Below are positions 49,690 to 60,199 of a stretch of DNA of 64,000 nucleotides, one piece after another. Source of the DNA: Okapia johnstoni (lineage: Eukaryota > Chordata > Mammalia > Artiodactyla > Giraffidae); assembly GCA_024291935.2 (NCBI GenBank), contig CM044306.1, positions 21,275,001-21,339,000 of the forward strand, given 5' to 3'. The stretch's first letter is position 1. The number at the start of each line of letters is the position of its first letter. A program made the position numbers and the translations under genes. Below the pieces are notes generated by a model. The model ran no database searches. It saw only the letters and a program-made list of their open reading frames with translations, and was not told where the DNA came from.

Positions 49690-50930
49690 GCCTGTGTCTG
49701 ATGTGGGCGGAGAGCACTGTCTTCTCCTTGGCACCCATGCAGTCTGGTGGTAGAGGAGGCAGGCGAGGTGTTCAGGGGAGGGCTGGGCTCAGCTTCCCGT
49801 GTTTGTCCACTTGGTAAGGGCAGGGCAGGGCCCTGGAGCAGCTTCCCTTCCTCATACCTGCTAGCTGCCTCCCCCTGCTCGCAAAGTCAGATTTACTCTG
49901 CAAAGGGAGAGGTTTTGGCTGAGGGCCCCTCTGGTGCTGGGGTATGGTGTCTTGTTCGTTCTGATGTTTCCCAGCCCTTCCAAGCCCCACCCAGAGTCTC
50001 ACTGGCCCAGAGTTTCCTCTCCGGAGGAGGACTGACTTGGGGGCTGAGGGACCACAGGGGATGAGGGCAGGAGCTCTGTTTAACCCTTCCTTGCCTGTGT
50101 CACACATCTCCAAGCCCTGGTTTCTTCAGGACCAACCACGGGGGTAGGGGGCACCCTGAGCTGCACAGCTGGGGATTCTGACCCCCTCAGCCCGACCCTG
50201 CTTCTGAGGAGCCAGTGGGGAAGGGGAGTGGGAGGTGTCTTGAGCTGAGGATAGGGATCTTGGGAGGGGACCAGGGGCCTGGTTGGCTGTCTGGGTGTCC
50301 TGGGTCTGGTGGCGGCAGCCCAGAAGCACATGTGCGTCTTTGGCCGAGAGGCTTGCCTTGGACCTGTGCTGTGAAGCAGCCCCTCCATTCTCCCCAGGTG
50401 TGAGTTCAGGCGGCGGGCTCCCTGCCAGGTCAGAAGCAGAGCTCAATGAGGGAGAGAAGTGCAGAGCCTGGAATTTGGGGTCCGATCCAAGCTGTCGCCC
50501 TGACCTCAGCTCTCTGGTCTGTAAAAGGCCTTTCATAATCCTATCTTTATGGGCAGCTGTGAGCACAGGAGGGTGAAAGTTTATGGAAGGTGGTAAACTG
50601 AAGCCCTGTGCAAATACTAAATCCTCCCTTGCGTCAGGCCCACGTCCATCTGCGTCTGGACTGTTGAGCACCCCCAGCCCACTCTCTCCTCTCCCGGTAC
50701 CGCTGACCCACCTGCCTCCTGTCCTCCCCGCTAGGCTGTGGCTCCACAAGGCCAGGGACCACGCCTGCCTCATTACCGCTGCGCCCCAACACCCGGCCTG
50801 GCGTCTATACCAAGTGGGTGCCAAGGAAGGACCGCACCTCCTCTTCCCTCCCTTGGGCCTCGCCCACCATTCAACTCCCCACCCGCAACCCCTGGCCAGG
50901 CACCAGCTGGACTCAAGAAGGAGGAAGGCT
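49690..50930. other. MED24-CSF3 tail-to-tail spacer
   Basis: About 1.25 kb between two converging 3' ends. Only a faint MIR-like patch at 50440-50570 is visible. No exon or RNA gene seen. Confidence 0.6.
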
Positions 50931-50949
50931 GTTTACTGGAGACAAACAC

Positions 50950-50955
50950 TTTATT
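50950..50955 (-). terminator. CSF3: CSF3 poly(A) signal
   Basis: Minus-strand AATAAA (GATAATAAAGTG). Cleavage expected near 50930-50940. Confidence 0.88.
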
Positions 50956-51664
50956 ATCTTGAAGTTTGGCTACAGGGAGAAAGTGGGGGCCGGCTTGGAA
51001 AGTGAACAGTTGAGTGTTCCTCTCACACCCTGTCACACAAGCCCCCTCATCTTTCCTTTCCACATTCCCAGTCTCACCCAGCAAGGCAGAGACACACGAC
51101 CATCTGCCCAGCCCGGAAGAGAGTCAGAATCCTGACCCCAACCCCGGTGGGGTGGAGCAGGATCACGAGCCTCATGGCGTCTATAGCGCATCCAGAAAAA
51201 CAAGAGGCGTCACCGACGCCTGGGCTCCCCACATGAGGAGTCAAAATGTGCCTGAAAAAAGTCTTAAAAAGAAGACGTTTCCCCAGCAAATTTGTGGGAC
51301 CCCAGGGTCAAGCATCCCACTCCAGCTGCCTCTGCTGGGATTTGTGCCCGAATGCAGGGCCGGAGCCAGGACGCAAGGACCCAGTTGGGGAACATTGCTG
51401 TTTAAATATTAAACAGGGCTGTCTCATCTCCCACTTGGGAGACTTCCCAATGCTTCCAAGGGCCCCGAGGTGGGCACCCTTAGGGTAGGGGTTCACTGCG
51501 GCTCTCCCCAGAGCCCACCGCGGAGCCAGGCCTGGAGCAGCCACAAGAAGTTAATACTTGGTATTTACCAACTCCCTCCCAGTCCCAGGACGGAAGACAG
51601 GGGGTTTTCCCCACATGGAGGTGGAAGGAAGGACCCAGGAGACCTGGGGCTCCTTTCTGTGCTT

Positions 51665-51722
51665 CCTTGTCTTTAAATATTAGGTTTAAATAAGCATAAA
51701 TATTAAATATAGAGATAAATAC
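51665..51722 (-). promoter_or_regulatory. CSF3: AU-rich instability element of CSF3
   Basis: Cluster of ATTTA-type motifs on the minus strand immediately after the coding region. Such elements in G-CSF and other cytokines recruit decay factors of the tristetraprolin class. Confidence 0.8.
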
Positions 51723-51743
51723 ACTGGAGGGGAAGAGCTCTGC

Positions 51744-53204
51744 TCAGGGCTTGGCAAGGTAGCGCAGGACTCGGTATGCCAGCTCCAGGAAACTCTGCAG
51801 CTTGGAAGCAACCAGGACCCCTCCTGCTCGGCGCTGGAAGGCCGAGGTGAAGGTTGGCATGGTGCCCTGGGTGGGCTGCACGGCGGGGGCCACTCCCAGG
51901 TCCTCCATCTGTGGGGGAAGATGAGGTCAGCAGTCAGGGCGTGTTAGCACAGGAAGGGAAGGCCAGGGGCTGATGGGCTGTGGAAGATCCAGGGTTCACG
52001 GTGGAGCCAGGACAAGAACCAGGTCCAGGGACTTGGCTCAGCCCTAGAGAACTCCGGGGCCCCAGGCTTGCAGCACCATCTTTGGAGACCAGCTCAGTTC
52101 TGGACCTTAAACCTTGCTGCTCCCAACGAGACTCACCTGCAGCCAGATGTTGGTGGCAAAGTCGGTGACGTCCAGCTGCAGTGTGTCCAAGGTGGGGGCC
52201 AGCTCTGGGGAGATGCCGGCCAGGGCCTGCAGGAGGCCCTCGTAGAGAAAGAGGCCACCGTGCAGTTGGCCCAGGCAACTCGTCTGGGGGGTTGAGTGGG
52301 AGAGTCAGGGGATGCCGCCTGGGATGCTCCCCTCAGGGCCCCTGCATGGAGCCTAGAGAACTGGGGAGGCTTCCAGGTCAGCCTACCTTCCCGCCCCCTC
52401 ATCTCCCTTCTCCCCTCAGGACTCACCAGCTGCAGGGACTGGCTGGAGCAGCTGCTCAGGGGAGCCTGGGGGATGCCCAGAGAGTGCCCGAGCAGCACTA
52501 GCTCCTCCGGGTGGCACAGCTTGTGGGCGGCACACTGTGGTGGGAAGGATGCTGGGTGAGGGGCCAGCCCCTCCTCCTCCCCGAGCGCCCCCACCTCTCC
52601 ACCTCCACATCTTCGCCTCCCCAGCCGTCCTGTGTCCTGCCAGGCTTCTCAGGCCCCTTCTTCCATCCAAGCTCCCATCCAACCCTTCCCAGCACTGTCG
52701 CCTAGAGGTTCTTCCCCCAGTTCCTCACCAGCCACCCTCCCCAGGTTGGGCCTCTCCTGATTCTCATTTTCCCCCATGTCTTCTCTCACCCCGCGTCCCT
52801 TCCTGCTGCTTGTTCCCACGCTTCCCTTCAGCCCCGCTCTCTCCCTCAGCTCTCCCCCGAGTGCCTTCTTTCCTCCCTGCCCTGCTGCAGCATCTCTGTC
52901 CCCTCCCCGTCCCCATGCTGGCCTCCCTCACTCACCAGCCTCTCCTGCAGCTCGGCGCCATCAGCCTGGATTTTCCTCACTTGCTCTAAGCACTTGAGCA
53001 GGAAGCTCTGGGGCAGGGAGCGGGCAGGGCTGAGGGGGGTGGCTTCATGCACCGTCCAGAGTGCGCTGTGCCAGAGGAGCAGCTGCAGGGCTGGGCGCAG
53101 ACAGGGGCTCAGGAGAAGTGCAGACTCTCTGGAAGCCCAGGCACCTCTGCCTGCTGCCACAGCTCTCCCCTCCCGGGACCCAGACACTCACCCATCAGCT
53201 TCAT
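51744..53204 (-). CDS. CSF3: Granulocyte colony-stimulating factor, complete (195 aa)
   Basis: Secreted four-helix cytokine that binds CSF3R and drives neutrophil production. Exons in transcription order: 53204-53192, 53090-52936, 52534-52427, 52283-52137, 51908-51744; 588 nt, all GT-AG. The signal peptide starts MKLMALQLLLWHSALWTV, and cleavage is expected after HEA, leaving a 174-residue mature chain beginning TPLSPARSLP. Mature Cys17 (free), Cys36-Cys42 and Cys64-Cys74 are all conserved, and Thr133, the O-glycosylated residue of human G-CSF, is present. The human upstream initiator ATG (MAGPATQSP extension) is TTG here, so translation must begin at the MKLM methionine. The donor used for the human long (+VSE) isoform is missing. 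It converges on MED24. Regulation: CK-1, C/EBP-like and octamer promoter elements upstream and an AU-rich 3' UTR. Confidence 0.98.
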
Positions 53205-53262
53205 GGGGCTCTGGATAGAAGGCTCAGCCAAGGGTCCGGGTGGGTCTGTAGGTTCTGGGTTC
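53205..53262 (-). other. CSF3: CSF3 5' UTR (start estimated)
   Basis: Leader between the ATG at 53204 and a start expected about 25-30 bp after the TATA box (about 53260). In-frame sequence upstream has no ATG. Confidence 0.65.
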
Positions 53263-53286
53263 TGTCAGGGACCAGCTCCGGGGACC

Positions 53287-53293
53287 TTTATAT
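53287..53293 (-). promoter_or_regulatory. CSF3: CSF3 TATA box
   Basis: Minus strand ATATAAA in GAATATAAAGG, placed 83-89 bp before the coding start and at the right distance from the leader. Confidence 0.85.
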
Positions 53294-53366
53294 TCAAGCC
53301 CATGGAGGCCTGGGAGGAAATTACCTGGTGCTGCGACTAAGGCTTAGTAATAGCTTCCCAAGTTTT

Positions 53367-53374
53367 ATGCAAAT
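53367..53374 (-). promoter_or_regulatory. CSF3: CSF3 promoter octamer (GPE-type element)
   Basis: Minus strand ATTTGCAT, the octamer known from the G-CSF promoter, about 75 bp upstream of the TATA box. Confidence 0.8.
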
Positions 53375-53416
53375 TTGTTTTCCAGGACAATGCAGGGGCG
53401 TTGGGACCAAAAAAGT

Positions 53417-53449
53417 GTTTGCGAAAGTTTTGTGAAATTGTGGAATCTC
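53417..53449 (-). promoter_or_regulatory. CSF3: CSF3 CK-1 and C/EBP (NF-IL6) elements
   Basis: Minus strand GAGATTCCAC at 53449-53440 fits the CK-1 cytokine decanucleotide (GRGRTTYCAY). TTTCGCAAAC at 53426-53417 is a C/EBP-type site. Spacing and order (CK-1, C/EBP, octamer, TATA) match the described G-CSF promoter that responds to LPS, TNF and IL-1. Confidence 0.85.
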
Positions 53450-54792
53450 TGATTCTTCTTTGACGTCTTGCCCCCCTCAAACTCCCTTCCTCCCCTCAGC
53501 CCCACCCAGGTCTGAATTGCCCCAGGGTGTTTGAACTGAACGGCTGAACCAGACTGAGCCAGTGATAAAAGCCAGGGAGGCAGGAGTCTGGTTGAACCTC
53601 AAGGAAGAGGCAGGCCTGGGCCCCTCCCCCTCCCTCCCTTCCCTTCCCTCCTTCCCCTGGCTTATCTCCTGGGTCAGCCCCATTAGCCACTCTCCCTTGG
53701 GATCCTTAAGCCACCTGCTCCCCAGGCCCCCAGTTTGGAGAAGGAAAAAGCTAGTTGCCTCATTTCTATCCCCCAAAGTCCCAGGCGATAGAAATTGCCT
53801 CTCTGATTGCCTTCTTGAGGGGCCAGAGGCCTGAGATAGGGACACTGGGGTCTGGACTCCTGTCTCCACCCCACACTTTGATGGGCATCCTCCCAGTTTC
53901 CGTCCTGAACTGATTAGCTGGGAACTCCCCAATCCCCCCATGACTCATCCCTTTGCCCCCGGAATCCTGGCAGAGACCAGAGGAAACCGGATGTCTGTCC
54001 CAAATGAAGCAAGACCCTTCAAGGCTCTTGGGTCACCTGACCTTGTCCTTCCTCCTCCTCTTGCACTAACCACCCCCCACCCCCTGCCAGTGCCTCAGCG
54101 CTTGGGAGTTGAGGGTCTGGGACAGGTGGCTTCCCTGGCGGGGTTCACTGCCAGTGGACGAGTGTGTGCTGCCCTGAGGGGAGAAGGGCTGGGGTGAGAA
54201 AGAAGAAACTGCCTGGCCTCAAACCCAAGAATCACGCACTGTTCAGGCTGGAAGAACTTTTGGCGTCTGTTCCAACACTGTGAACTGGATCAGTGAGTGA
54301 AGAGGCTTGCCGAAGGTCATGAGTTATAACCCAGACCTCTGCCTCGGGTCTGAGCGTTTTCCACAGGCCATGGGGCCTGCCTGGGGCAGTGTGGCCGACT
54401 GCATCTAAGACTGTCACCTTCCCTCCCAGTTAATCCCACCAGGTGCCAGAACAGTCTTGGGAAGAGTAGTGGGTGTGTCTGACTGGTCCAGGCCATCTCT
54501 GGGGTGGGGGTGCCCCCTGGTGGTCACATCTGGCAGGGCCATCAACTGTGAATCAATTCCCGTCTTGCCTCTGGTCCTGGCCATGCTGGACAGCCCTGGC
54601 CCCCACTCTACCTTCGGCCAGGCAACTGATTAAGCCCAGTTCTATGCCCACCTTCATGGGAAGAGAGGGGTGAATTTAACAGAACTGTTGGGAGGCAGGG
54701 CAAGAGTTCTCACAATCATGCCTCCTCTCCCTCGCCTTAAGAACCTCCAGAGCACACAGCCCTCCCCAGATAATGGGTTGGGCACTCCCTGT

Positions 54793-55130
54793 TGTCGTTC
54801 AGTTGCTAAATCATGTCCGACTCTTTGCAACCCCAAGGACTGCAGCACACCAGACTTCCCTGTCCTCTGCAATCTCCCAGAGTTTGCTTAAATTCTTGTG
54901 CATTGAGTCCGTGATGCCATCCAACCATCTCACCCTCTGGCACCCTTTTCTCCTGCCCCCAGTGTTTCCAGCATCAGGGTCTTTTCCAGTAAGGCGGCTC
55001 TTTGCATCAGGTGGCCAAAGTATTGGAGCATCAGCATCAGTCCTTCCAATGAATATTCAGGGTTGATTTCCTTTAGGATTGACTGGTTTGATTTCCTTGC
55101 AGTCCAAGGAGCACTTCCTGCACATTGGCA
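54793..55130 (-). repeat. BovB LINE 3' fragment
   Basis: Inverted ('TTCAGTTGCTAAATCATGTC', 'GTGATGCCATCCAACCATCT', 'GCATCAGGTGGCCAAAGTAT', 'TCCTTGCAGTCCAAGGAGCA'). Longer than the two other BovB pieces here. Confidence 0.87.
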
Positions 55131-55134
55131 AATG

Positions 55135-55285
55135 CACTCTTTTAATAAGCCTTATGACAAAGTTACCAGAAAGATCTCCCCCTTTACAGAAGATGAATCT
55201 GATCTTGAAGAGGTTAAATGACTTGCCCCAAAATAGCAGAGCCAAGATCTGCCCTGTGCCAGAGTCTTCAGCTCTTAACTATTGA
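55135..55285 (-). repeat. MIR SINE remnant
   Basis: Inverted MIR ('GAGGTTAAATGACTTGCCCC', 'AGCAGAGCCAAGATCTGCC') abutting BovB. Confidence 0.6.
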
Positions 55286-55467
55286 ATCTCTGCGTTCTGC
55301 CTTCCTCACCTGTGACCAGGCCAGCTCTAGACCCTAACTTTAATTTTCACTTACAGTGTAAGTGTGTCAGATGTTTGGCTCAGAAAATGCTAATTCTAAC
55401 AAGGGTGGTCAGAATGGTGAAAGGACTCAAGATGTTGATTTGAAAAAAGCAGATTTTTTTAAAAATA

Positions 55468-55581
55468 CTTTTTTTTGGTGAAGGGGCTGCACCATGTGGC
55501 ACCTTAGTTCCTAGACCAGGGATCGAACCTGCGTCCCTTGCAGTGGAAACATAGAGTCTTAACCACTGGACCACCAGGGAT
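55468..55581 (-). repeat. CHR-type SINE
   Basis: Inverted, short; 'ACCAGGGATCGAACCTGCGT' and head 'TTAACCACTGGACCACCAGG'. Confidence 0.82.
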
Positions 55582-55829
55582 GTCCGCAAACTGGCAGTTT
55601 TGTCTGGCAAAGAGGAGAGGGTTGTCGCGTGGTTTCAGGGACCAGAAGTGGGATAGGGAGTAGAAGCCATGGCCAGTCAATTTTCAGCTCAAGAAGAGAG
55701 TGTTCTAACCACTGGAGGTGTTGAAGGATGGGGTGGGCTGCTTCCAGAGGAAGTGGGACTGCCTGGTCAGGGAGGTGTTCTGGCCTCCATCCCATATGGA
55801 GAGAATCTGGGTGAATGCTGGCTGACAAT

Positions 55830-55990
55830 TACAGGGCACCTCTTATATGCCAGGCACCTTCCATTATACTTTCGTCTTTCATCCTATCAACCGAGTGTGC
55901 ATAATTGCCATTATAGACAAGGGTTGGTTTCAGAGAAGAGAAAGGCCCAAGATCACAGAACAAATTGGGGGCAGAGCCAGGCAGGATTTG
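55830..55990 (-). repeat. MIR SINE remnant
   Basis: Inverted MIR ('CTTATATGCCAGGCACCTTC', 'GGCCCAAGATCACAGAACAA'). Confidence 0.6.
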
Positions 55991-56326
55991 TGGCCACCCT
56001 TCCTGAGCCCCCGTCATTCTTATTACACTGCCTTCCTATTCAGAGAGATGTACTTCTTGGATGACAGCTCAGTCCGGGTTTCAGCCCCACCCGTGAGAGA
56101 ATCAAGACCAGGCAGAGAGAAAGTTACTGGTTCTGATACATGTGGGCTGAGCCAGAGTGAAACGATCTCTCAGAGGGCTTGGCCCCAGAGACCCCTAGCT
56201 GTTATTCATCCTTCCAGCTTCCTCAAGGCTTTCCTAGTTACTTCTCAATGGCCAGAGCAGGTGGGTAGCTTCCACTCACACTTCCTGTTTTCATCTGAAA
56301 CTGGGCTTGGAGCATTTCCCACTCCC

Positions 56327-56447
56327 CCTTTATTTTTGGCCACAACACACACCACATGGGGATCTTAGTTCCCCAACCAGGGATCAAACCTGTGCTCCAG
56401 CAGTGGATGCACCGAGTCTTAACCACTGGACTGCCAGGGAAGCCCCA
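56327..56447 (-). repeat. CHR-type SINE
   Basis: Inverted; 'CCAACCAGGGATCAAACCTG' and head 'TTAACCACTGGACTGCCAGG'. Confidence 0.82.
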
Positions 56448-56602
56448 GTGTCTTTATACAGGCTCTGGAGTAATGCCTTTACCGCAGACTTGGCCTGAGA
56501 ATGAGTGTTACATTTTTTTAAATGGCTGGAAAAAAAATCAAAAGAATATTTTATCACATGTAAAAATCACAAAAAAGCCAGTGTTCATAAATAATTTGTT
56601 TA

Positions 56603-56936
56603 GGACTTCCCTGGTAGTCCAATGATTAAGAGTCTGCTTGCCAATGCAGGGAACATGGATTCAATCACTGGACTGGGAAGATCCCACAGGTCGCAGGGCA
56701 ACTAAGCCCGGATGCCACAACTACTGAGTCTGTGCTCTAGAGCCCACAAGCAACAACTACTGAGCCCACACACTGCAACTACCGAAGCCTATACACCTAG
56801 AGCTTGTACTCCAAGACAAGAGTAGCCACCGCAACGAGAAGCCTCTGCACTGCAACTGGGGAGCAGCCCCTGCTCGCTGCAACTAGAGAAAGCCCACTCA
56901 CAGCCGTGAAGGCCCAGCACAGCCAAAAATAAATAA
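56603..56936 (+). repeat. Full-length CHR-type SINE with 12-bp target duplication
   Basis: Sense copy from 'GGACTTCCCTGGTAGTCCAA' through the long body ('GCAACTACTGAGCCCACACA') to 'CCAAAAATAAATAA'. Perfect duplication ATAATTTGTTTA at 56591-56602 and 56937-56948. The most complete SINE of its type in the window. Confidence 0.92.
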
Positions 56937-56999
56937 ATAATTTGTTTACATATTGTTTATATCAGTCCCCTTTCAAGAAGGGCAGAAGTGAATAGTTGT

Positions 57000-57520
57000 G
57001 ACTGGATGTGGCTCCCAAGTCTAAAAAATGTACCGTCAGACCCTTTAAGAAAAGTTTGCAAACTATGTACACAGGACACATATACAAAGGGACACACAGA
57101 AATGTCCTCTGGAATGTTGTTTGTAACAGTAAGCCAATGGCCACCAATAAATTAATAAATAAATCATGGCCCATTCACACCACGTGTGCCTCCCCACCCT
57201 TCCAGAATAAAAACCCATGAGGAAAAGAATTTGTTTTATTCAGTTGTCTTCTTAGTCGTTGGAACAGTGCTGGGTGTGGGTTTAAACATGATTATTCCTC
57301 AAAACCCATATTGAGTGAAAGGAAATTACTTTCAGGTGCTACATCATTTTCAAAGATTTAAAAACTCAAGACAATACTGTATGTTGTAGTAAAAGTATGA
57401 AAGTGTAAACTGGAAGGCTTACCCATTGACTTTAGCAGAGTGGCTGTCTTGGGGGAAAGATGGGCTTTAAGCTTACGTTATTCTTTGTACTTGTCTGTAG
57501 TTTTCTAACTGAAAAACAAA
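57000..57520 (+). repeat. L1M LINE 3' fragment
   Basis: Sense L1 with 'CAATGGCCACCAATAAATTA' and the following 3'-UTR-like sequence. Diverged, limits approximate. Confidence 0.55.
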
Positions 57521-57831
57521 ACTGGAAGGTAGAGAACACAGTGAACTCTCCAAGCATAAAAAAACACTGAATTTCTCCAGGAAAAGAAAGCCAAGCCAAT
57601 GAGGATGAATTATAAGAAACTTCCAGATGCTGAGCAGACAGAGAAATGGTCCATAGACTCAAGGTGGGTGAGAATCAGGCAATTATGACAAATAGCCCCA
57701 ACTCTGTGAACAGGATGATACACTCTGATCCAGTCTGGGGCACTTTGGGCCGGTGGTGACTTTAAGATTTGTCATTTTGAATAATAATCATTACAATTAA
57801 TTATCACACACTCAGAAAGAGTCATTTCACT

Positions 57832-58137
57832 TACTTAGTTTTGGCTGTGCTGGATCTTCGCTGCTGTGCGGGCTTTTCTCTAGTTGTGGTGAGCAGGGGC
57901 TACTCTCTAGCTGCGTTGCAAGGGCTTCTTATTTGGTGGCTTCTCTTGTGAAGCGTGGGCTCCAGGGCGTGTGGGCTTCAGTAGTTGGGGCTCTGAGCCC
58001 TAGGGCAAAGGCTCAATAGTTGTGGCACATGGGCTTAGTTGCTCTGCAGCATGTGGGATCTTTCCAGATGAGGGATAGAACCCACGTCTCCTGCATTGGT
58101 AGGTGGATTCTTTACCACTGAGCCACCAGGGAAGCCC
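57832..58137 (-). repeat. CHR-type SINE, long copy
   Basis: Inverted; body 'TTCTCTAGTTGTGGTGAGCA', head 'TTTACCACTGAGCCACCAGG'. Confidence 0.83.
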
Positions 58138-58517
58138 CCAAAAGTCATTTTAAAGGTCAGGCAAAGTGGTCAAGGGCTAGAAGGACAGCAACGTGAGGAC
58201 AAAAACCAACCAACCAACAAGAAAACCGAGCCACACACCCTACAGAATGGGACTCTTAACTTGGTATCACACAGGCCAGGAGGGTTCACGTCCCACCTAA
58301 ACCTGTGCTCACACCCTAGAAGGGCGTTGAGGTAGTGCTCACCATCAGTCCTCATCCTTCCTGGAAAGGAATTAAAGATCTATTAGATTTTTTGAATTGG
58401 CCTATAAAATGGGGAAAAAAAGATTGAATCCTTAAGAAAGAAAATAAAATTTGGGTGCAAGGAACTAAAGCAAGGCCATGCCTTTGATGGAATTAGGGCT
58501 ATCCACAGATGAAAATG

Positions 58518-58737
58518 CAGTGCATGCTTGTTAAGTTGCTTCAGTCGTTCCAACTCTCTGTGACCCTATTGTATGGACTGTAGCTCGCCAGGTTCCTCTG
58601 TCCAGGCAAGAATACTGGAGTGGGTTGCCATGCCCTTCTCCAGGGGATCTTTCCGACCTAGGGCTTGAACCCGTTTCTTTTGCCTCCTGCATTGGCCAAC
58701 AGGTTCTTTACCACTACCGCCACCTGGGAATTTACAT
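58518..58737 (-). repeat. Bov-tA SINE
   Basis: Inverted; 'GCAAGAATACTGGAGTGGGT' and head 'TTTACCACTACCGCCACCTG'. Confidence 0.85.
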
Positions 58738-58980
58738 TGGACCTTGCCTAACAAACAAGACTTTATTCAACTCTGTGTGCTAGGCACTGGGCAGTCCTGG
58801 AGGGACAGATATGCCTCAAGTTCTCTAAGAATCTGCAATCTAGTTGGAAAGATAAGGCTTTCATACAAACAACCTCCTAAGAGAAGAATTCCAGTATCAG
58901 TAAGTGAGTGGTTCAGAAGCTGGGAAGTTGAATTACTAAGAGGCAGGATGTCTGGAAGACGTGTAGAAATCAGCAAGGTG

Positions 58981-59440
58981 GAGGGACTTCCTTGGTGGTC
59001 CAGTGGCTAAGACTTCCCACTCCCAATGCAGGGGGCCTGGGTTCAATCTCTGGTCAGGGAACTAGATCCCACACACCGCAACTAAGAGTTGGCATGCTGA
59101 GACTAAAGATCCTGCATGTTGCAACTAAAAAGACAGATCCTACAGCTGCAGTGAAGATCGAAGATCCTGTGTGCAGCAGCTGAGACACGTGCCATGCTAA
59201 GTTGCTTCAGTCATGTCTGACTGTGAGACCCCATGAACTGTATGTAGCCTGCCAGGTTCCTCTGTCCATGGGATTCTCCAAGGAAGAATACTGGAGCAGA
59301 TTGCCATTCCCTTCTCCAGGAGATCTTCCAGACCCAGGGATCAAACTGGCATGTCTTATGGCTAACCTGCATTAGCAGATGGGTTCTTTACCACTAGCTC
59401 CACCTGGGAAGCCCAGTACAGCCAAATATATATATATATA
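58981..59440 (+). repeat. CHR-type SINE split by a Bov-tA SINE
   Basis: Head 'GGGACTTCCTTGGTGGTCCA' at 58983 and body to about 59186. The 3' end 'CCCAGTACAGCCAAATATAT' resumes at about 59413. Between them lies an inverted Bov-tA copy. Confidence 0.85.
59187..59412 (-). repeat. Bov-tA SINE nested in a CHR SINE
   Basis: Inverted; 'TTGCTTCAGTCATGTCTGAC', 'CCATGGGATTCTCCAAGGAA', head 'TTTACCACTAGCTCCACCTG'. Younger than the host CHR copy. Confidence 0.85.
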
Positions 59441-59904
59441 TAAAAAGAAAATTAAACAGATTAGCAAGGTGGAGAGTGAGAGCCTGACAGGAGAGGGAAT
59501 GCAGCTGAGAGGGAGAAGCCCACGAGGCATCATTCAGATAAGAGCTGGCAGGAGGGTATGGCACATGTATGTCCCAGGTGCCAGCCTGAGAACACGAATG
59601 ACACAGGTGACCCAATGAGGGGAGCACCACTGGCAGTGGCTGAAGACTTGGGAGACCCGGGCAGGTCCATTTTCTCACCATATGCTGCCGGAGGAGGTGG
59701 GCTGGAGGCCACAGGGAGCCCCCTCGTGCCTCACAACTCCTCCCTGCTCTCAGGGAGGAGCCCATGCCCCCCTCCTCAAGGGCCAGCTGGGCAGGACCCT
59801 GCTTCCAACATGGTGCAGCCTTGCTAGAGACCCTTCTCTCATTGAATCTCACCTGAGGGCCAGACTCTCACATTTTGTTTGATCCACAAAGCCCAGATTC
59901 CTAA

Positions 59905-60055
59905 TTTTAGAGCCAGAAGGTCACTGAGTATAATCATTTATTTGACAGATCTGGCAAAGGAGCCTGAGAAGTTTAGAGAGTTGCCCAATTATTTGAGAGC
60001 CAGTTAGATATGAAAGAGGAAACCCAGGCCCTTCTGACCCCAGATCAAAGTCTCT
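59905..60055 (-). repeat. MIR-like remnant
   Basis: Weak inverted MIR ('GAGAGTTGCCCAATTATTTG', 'GGAAACCCAGGCCCTTCTGA'). Confidence 0.45.
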
Positions 60056-60199
60056 TCACCCAGCCCCTGGCCCCCTCCTCATCTACAGCTGCACCAGGTC
60101 TTCAGATCATGCCTGGGGCTGGCACTCCCCGGCCAGGAGAAAAATGTGGGCCTGTTAACACTGTACCTGTGAGGGCAAAATAGAGTAACTGATACACAA

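Larger units (their letters stand above)
50932..51743 (-). other. CSF3: CSF3 3' UTR with AU-rich element
   Basis: About 0.8 kb after the stop codon. At 51665-51722 the minus strand has several overlapping ATTTA pentamers (TTTATCTCTATATTTAATAT, TTATGCTTATTTAAACC). This is the class of AU-rich element that makes cytokine mRNAs such as G-CSF unstable until stabilised during inflammation. A second smaller ATATTTAAACAG patch is near 51395-51412. Confidence 0.85.
53460..60195. other. CSF3-PSMD3 intergenic region
   Basis: About 6.7 kb between the CSF3 promoter and the PSMD3 3' end. It contains MIR remnants (55135-55285, 55830-55990, 59905-60055), BovB (54793-55130), CHR and Bov-tA SINEs (listed separately) and an L1M 3' fragment (about 57000-57520). 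No further gene was found. The part 53460-54780 is free of young repeats and is the likely location of any distal CSF3 regulation. Confidence 0.65.
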
